Both the position numbers and the translations under genes were made by a program. A stretch of 9,563 nucleotides of DNA, taken from Gammaproteobacteria bacterium. Its GTDB lineage: Bacteria; Pseudomonadota; Gammaproteobacteria; Pseudomonadales; Azotimanducaceae_A. The notes below the pieces were generated by a model. That model saw nothing but the letters and a program-made list of their open reading frames with translations, made no database searches and was not told where the DNA came from. Location of the stretch: contig JAPOON010000389.1 of assembly GCA_026713405.1 (NCBI GenBank), positions 1 through 9,563 on the forward strand. Reading direction: 5' to 3'. Positions 6,861 through 9,563 of this stretch are shown here, piece by piece; position 1 is the stretch's first letter, and every line of letters starts with the position of its first letter.

Positions 6861-7493
6861 ATGAGCCTAGTCACTCGACGATCTTCAATGACCTTTTTTT
6901 CCGACGCGCGGGATCACTATTCCCATCGTGTAAGGATGGTGTTGGCCGAAAAGAGCGTCACCGTGGACATCGTCGACATCGACCCCAACCGGAAGCCGGA
7001 AGAACTGATCGAAATCAGCCCCTACAACGCCCTCCCCATACTGGCGGACAGGGATCTCGTTCTCTACGAGGCGAACGTGATCATGGAGTACCTCGACGAG
7101 CGGTTTCCGCACCCGCCGCTGCTGCCGGTCTACCCGGTGCAGCGGGCGCTCTCCAGGCTCTGGATCTCCCGGGTGGAGAAGGAGTGGAGCGGCAAGCTGG
7201 ATCTGCTGATGACCGGCAAGGGGCGGGAAACCGTGCGCACGCGGGCGCGCGACGAACTGCGCGAGAGCATCATCGGTATCGCACCGATCTTCAGCGAGAA
7301 AGCCTTCTTCATGAACGACGAGTTCACGTTGGTGGACTGCTGCGTGGCGCCGATTTTCTGGCGGCTGAAGTCCGTCGGCATCTCCTTGTCGGAGCGATCC
7401 ACCCGGCCGCTGCAGAATTACATGCAGATGATCTTCGAGCGGGAGTCGTTCCGCACCAGCCTGACCGAAGCCGAACTGGAGATGCAGGAGTAA
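6861..7493 (+). CDS. sspA: Stringent starvation protein A
   Basis: SspA has a glutathione S-transferase fold but acts by binding RNA polymerase holoenzyme; in E. coli it affects stationary-phase and acid-stress gene expression and is needed for phage P1 late transcription. The 210-residue product matches the family length (E. coli about 212). It has YSHRVRMVLAEK (20-31), an N-terminal thioredoxin-like domain to about residue 80, and IMEYLDERFPHPPL (74-87). The latter contains the Pro-His-Pro surface motif (83-85) implicated in function. The all-helical C-terminal domain includes DEFTLVDC and the end SLTEAELEM. No catalytic GST residues are obvious. The ATG at 6861 has AAGGGA (6848-6853) 7 nt upstream. 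It follows petC by 52 nt and may share its transcript. sspB, normally directly downstream in relatives, is absent. Confidence 0.95.
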   Translation: MSLVTRRSSMTFFSDARDHYSHRVRMVLAEKSVTVDIVDIDPNRKPEELIEISPYNALPILADRDLVLYEANVIMEYLDERFPHPPLLPVYPVQRALSRLWISRVEKEWSGKLDLLMTGKGRETVRTRARDELRESIIGIAPIFSEKAFFMNDEFTLVDCCVAPIFWRLKSVGISLSERSTRPLQNYMQMIFERESFRTSLTEAELEMQE

Positions 7494-7502
7494 GACCCGT
7501 CT

Positions 7503-7533
7503 GTTTCTTCGGGGCGGCGCCCCGGCTGAAAAC
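7503..7533. terminator. Inverted repeat in the convergent sspA / BON-lipoprotein gap, possible bidirectional terminator
   Basis: A perfect 6-bp stem CGGGGC (7510-7515) and GCCCCG (7519-7524) with a GGC loop sits in the 63-nt gap between the two stop codons. Outer GTTTC (7503-7507) and GAAAAC (7528-7533) can extend it with internal mismatches and a bulge. The T-rich side precedes the stem on the plus strand, so neither strand has the usual U-tract after the hairpin. Its position between converging genes supports a role in ending transcription or in 3' end stability; its sequence is not that of a standard intrinsic terminator. Confidence 0.4.
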
Positions 7534-7556
7534 GGGGGATACGCCCGCAGCGGACT

Positions 7557-8192
7557 TCAGTCGAGGTATTCGAATACCCTGACGATCTGCTGGACCCCGA
7601 ATACCGTCGCCGCAGCCTGGACCGCCGCGTCGGCCTCGGCGCGGGTCAGGAAGCCCATCAGATAGACGACGCCGTTCTCCGTCTGGACCTTGACCTTGCG
7701 GCCGGGTACGTTGTCCGCGGCGATCAGCTTGCCTTTCACCTTGGTCGTGAGCCACCCGTCGTTGCTGCGGGCCACGTAGGAGATGGGCCCGCCCACCCCG
7801 ATCTCGTTATGTACCTTGCGCACCTTGGCGATGCCCTGGGCCACGGTCTGCGCCTGGTTTTTCAGCTCTTCCGTGGAAACCTGGCCGATCAGCAGGACGA
7901 TGCCGCCGTAGCTGACGATGACCAGGTGGGCTTTTTTCAATTCAGGATCGGATTTACGGATCTCCCGTTCGACGACCTTCTCGAGCGCTTCGTCATCGAG
8001 CATCGACCCGGGTGTGCGCACCCGGGGATCGTCGGAGAACGTGGCGCAGGACGAGAGCGTCAGCGCGAATACCGACAGAACCAGGAAAGCCGCAACCCGG
8101 CTCAGCACGACGGCGGCGCGGTACAGTACCGGGCGCTCCGTCGCCGGCCGGGGACGAGCAGTTGGGCTTGGGTGAGTGTCAGCAGGAGTCAT
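7557..8192 (-). CDS. dolP: BON-domain outer-membrane lipoprotein, DolP/YraP-like
   Basis: DolP (formerly YraP) is a periplasm-facing outer-membrane lipoprotein that supports envelope integrity and BAM-complex function. The 211-residue product (E. coli about 190) has a hydrophobic segment (about 25-46) ending in a lipobox LSSC, with Cys49 as the lipidation site. The next residue is Ala, not Asp, which predicts sorting to the outer membrane. Two BON domains follow, about 66-133 (with GGIVLLIGQV, 96-105) and 145-210 (with NGVVYLMGFL, 173-182). The ATG at 8192 overlaps the yraN stop by 14 bp and has a weak AGG before it. It gives an unusually long charged leader before the hydrophobic core. A GTG at 8108 would give a compact lipoprotein signal peptide but lacks a clear Shine-Dalgarno sequence. 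A TTG just before the ATG is a third option. Confidence 0.88.
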   Translation of the reverse strand: MTPADTHPSPTARPRPATERPVLYRAAVVLSRVAAFLVLSVFALTLSSCATFSDDPRVRTPGSMLDDEALEKVVEREIRKSDPELKKAHLVIVSYGGIVLLIGQVSTEELKNQAQTVAQGIAKVRKVHNEIGVGGPISYVARSNDGWLTTKVKGKLIAADNVPGRKVKVQTENGVVYLMGFLTRAEADAAVQAAATVFGVQQIVRVFEYLD

Positions 8193-8610
8193 CAACCTGG
8201 AAAGCGTTCCGAATCCACTCCAATCTGGCTTTGTAGTTTGGCGTTGTCACCGATACCACGTCAAATCGGACCGGAAGGCCGGCCAGGTCCCGGCGCGAGC
8301 GCAGGAACCAGGCGGCTACCCTGGCCAATCGCTGCCGTTTGCGCCAGTCGACGGTTTCCTTGGGGCTGACAAAGGCGGACGATGCCCGGGACCGGACCTC
8401 CACGAAGACGACGATGCCCGCTTTCGTCATCACGAGATCGACCTCGCCGACCCGGCAGCGGTAGTTGCTGGCGATCAGCCGGAGGCCCTTGTCCTTGAGG
8501 AACTGCAGGGCGAGTTCCTCGGCCCGCCGGCCCTTGGCGGCGGTGGAAGCACCGGATGTGGCCGATGGCGGCGCGGGCCGTTGCCCGGGTGAGGAGGTTC
8601 GGCGCGACAT
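8179..8610 (-). CDS. yraN: YraN family protein (UPF0102), restriction-endonuclease-like fold
   Basis: This is a small conserved protein of the UPF0102/YraN family with a predicted endonuclease-like fold; its cellular role is not established. Of 143 residues, the conserved part starts at AAKGRRAEELA (24-34) and continues with the GEVDLV motif (55-60), FVEVRSR (69-75) and RFDVVSV (115-121). Glu31, Asp58, Glu71 and the basic Arg73 fit the arrangement of a PD-(D/E)xK-type active site, with Arg in the Lys position as in E. coli YraN. The first 23 residues are rich in Ser, Pro, Ala and Thr and look like a disordered extension. No later ATG, GTG or TTG exists before the conserved part, so the ATG at 8610 is taken. 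It starts 6 nt after the lpoA stop and overlaps the BON gene, so the three genes probably form one operon. Confidence 0.92.
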   Translation of the reverse strand: MSRRTSSPGQRPAPPSATSGASTAAKGRRAEELALQFLKDKGLRLIASNYRCRVGEVDLVMTKAGIVVFVEVRSRASSAFVSPKETVDWRKRQRLARVAAWFLRSRRDLAGLPVRFDVVSVTTPNYKARLEWIRNAFQVDDSC

Positions 8611-8616
8611 GGAATG

Positions 8617-9563
8617 CTACGGAACCGCGGTTGCCGTCATCGGCCGCACCCGGCCGCCGCTGACGCTCGCCCAGGCAAGCCTGCGGCGCACCTGCCCGCC
8701 CCGTTCGAGCCGCAGCCTGCCCGTGGCGCCGTACACCGGTTCGCCGTCGGCAACCCAGCCCCAGAGAGAGACGATGCGAAAGGCATCCATGCCGAGCGAT
8801 CTGAGTGCCGCGACATTGCCGCCGCCGCCGCCGAACGCCGCCTTTACCTCATCCCAAAGGGGGTCGGCATAAAGGTTGAAGGGCATCTCGGTGACGTGAA
8901 AGCCGCTTAACTCGGCCAGCGTGGTTGCATTGCGGACACTCTGTGAACTGGCGTATACCGGGGGCACGCGGCCGGCCAGGTGATATTTCAGTGCAGGGGC
9001 CAGGGCGGTTGCCTCGAGGTGATCGACGAATGCGACCACGCCGTCGAGGTCCGAGCGAGCCCGGGGCAGGAATTCCAGGTTCGTGTTCAGCAACCGTTCC
9101 AGGCTTTCCCTGCGTTCCTCGCTCGCAGCCACGCCCATGGCTGCGCCGACGGACTCGGTGACGGTCCGGACGTCAGTGAACTCCCGGAGTTCGATGTCGT
9201 AGGGCCAGGTATCCGTCAGTGTGCGAGCGCCGCGGACGGCCCAGTCCTCGGTGCCGCGAATGGCCAGCAGCCGCTGCAGGTCTCGGGCGAGCAGGAGTTC
9301 CGTGATTGTCGCCGCTTCGTCTTCGATGGCGAGACCCAACTGCAGGAACGGTGGTTCGGGATGAGTCGGTGCGGGGGTTTCCGTTGCCCTTGCCTGACCC
9401 ACGCCGGGTTCGCTGCCGCGTGCGGCCTCGAGGTAGTTGAGGCCAAGCACCGCCACCCGAGGACCCAGGCCCTCGAGCGCTTCGAGCTTCTGTTTGCTCC
9501 CGGGGCCTACGGTCAGTTCGCGCCCGCCGGCCTGCGTCTGCTCTTGTAGTGGCCCGCTGGGGG
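8617..9563 (-). CDS. lpoA: Penicillin-binding protein activator LpoA, C-terminal part, 5' end outside window
   Basis: LpoA is an outer-membrane lipoprotein that reaches through the periplasm to stimulate the peptidoglycan synthase PBP1A. The frame is open to the window edge, so the last 314 residues are present; an in-frame GTG at 9456 is internal, not the start. The visible part corresponds to the C-terminal LppC domain, which has a periplasmic-binding-protein fold. Matches to E. coli LpoA in order are a VAVLGLN strand, IEDEA, VVAFVD, VYASSQS, SLGMDAF (for its MGVDAW), GATGRL (for NGNTGSL) and the closing RRRLAWA (for INRKLSW). Oddities are a Pro/Thr-rich insertion near the VAVLGLN strand and a five-glycine run. 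The stop is TAG (8619-8617), 6 nt before yraN. The order lpoA-yraN-BON gene is conserved in gammaproteobacteria. Confidence 0.93.
   Translation of the reverse strand, partial: PSGPLQEQTQAGGRELTVGPGSKQKLEALEGLGPRVAVLGLNYLEAARGSEPGVGQARATETPAPTHPEPPFLQLGLAIEDEAATITELLLARDLQRLLAIRGTEDWAVRGARTLTDTWPYDIELREFTDVRTVTESVGAAMGVAASEERRESLERLLNTNLEFLPRARSDLDGVVAFVDHLEATALAPALKYHLAGRVPPVYASSQSVRNATTLAELSGFHVTEMPFNLYADPLWDEVKAAFGGGGGNVAALRSLGMDAFRIVSLWGWVADGEPVYGATGRLRLERGGQVRRRLAWASVSGGRVRPMTATAVP

Noticed and set aside
7809..8369. 186-codon plus-strand frame opposite the BON gene and yraN
   Set aside because: Shadow of two conserved minus-strand genes; no motif.
8980..9549. 189-codon plus-strand frame opposite lpoA
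   Set aside because: The minus strand matches LpoA along its length to the window edge; this frame has no recognisable features.

Overview
This window reads as ordinary chromosome of a high-G+C gammaproteobacterium (G+C looks like roughly 65% by eye). No mobile element, CRISPR array, tRNA or rRNA was seen. The main evidence for lineage is gene order: zapE-rplM-rpsI-petABC-sspA on the plus strand, meeting lpoA-yraN-(BON lipoprotein) head-on from the minus strand. From memory this is the arrangement in Pseudomonas and related gammaproteobacteria; E. coli has the same zapE-rplM-rpsI-sspA order without the bc1 genes. A genus cannot be named from the sequence alone.

Layout. Positions 1-393 hold the 3' end of murA (peptidoglycan precursor synthesis). 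hisD (histidinol dehydrogenase, 430-1758) and zapE (AFG1-type ATPase of cell division, 1771-2847) follow at short spacing on the same strand. A 190-nt gap carries a good sigma70-type promoter and a structured leader before rplM-rpsI (ribosomal proteins L13 and S9, 3038-3869). A second gap of 193 nt has an extended -10 promoter candidate and a nested GC-rich stem-loop before petA-petB-petC (4063-6808), which encode the Rieske protein, cytochrome b and cytochrome c1 of ubiquinol:cytochrome c reductase. sspA (6861-7493), an RNA-polymerase-associated GST-fold regulator, ends the plus-strand series. After a 63-nt convergent gap with an inverted repeat, the minus strand carries a BON-domain outer-membrane lipoprotein of the DolP/YraP type (7557-8192), yraN (8179-8610) and the C-terminal part of lpoA (8617 to the window edge). 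LpoA is the outer-membrane activator of penicillin-binding protein 1A.

How the genes relate. Cell-envelope genes lie at both ends (murA; lpoA and the BON lipoprotein). Translation, respiration and stress genes fill the middle, with petA/petB coupled through a TGATG overlap. The most informative departures are absences relative to the arrangements I remember: no hisG or hisC around hisD, no sspB after sspA, and no diaA between yraN and the BON gene. Finer points are a PVWY Qo motif and 15-residue haem-ligand spacing in cytochrome b, a TTG start for petA inside a tandem heptamer, and two structured leaders.

I found no convincing undescribed system. The findings are modest and mostly concern synteny, start sites and leader structure.
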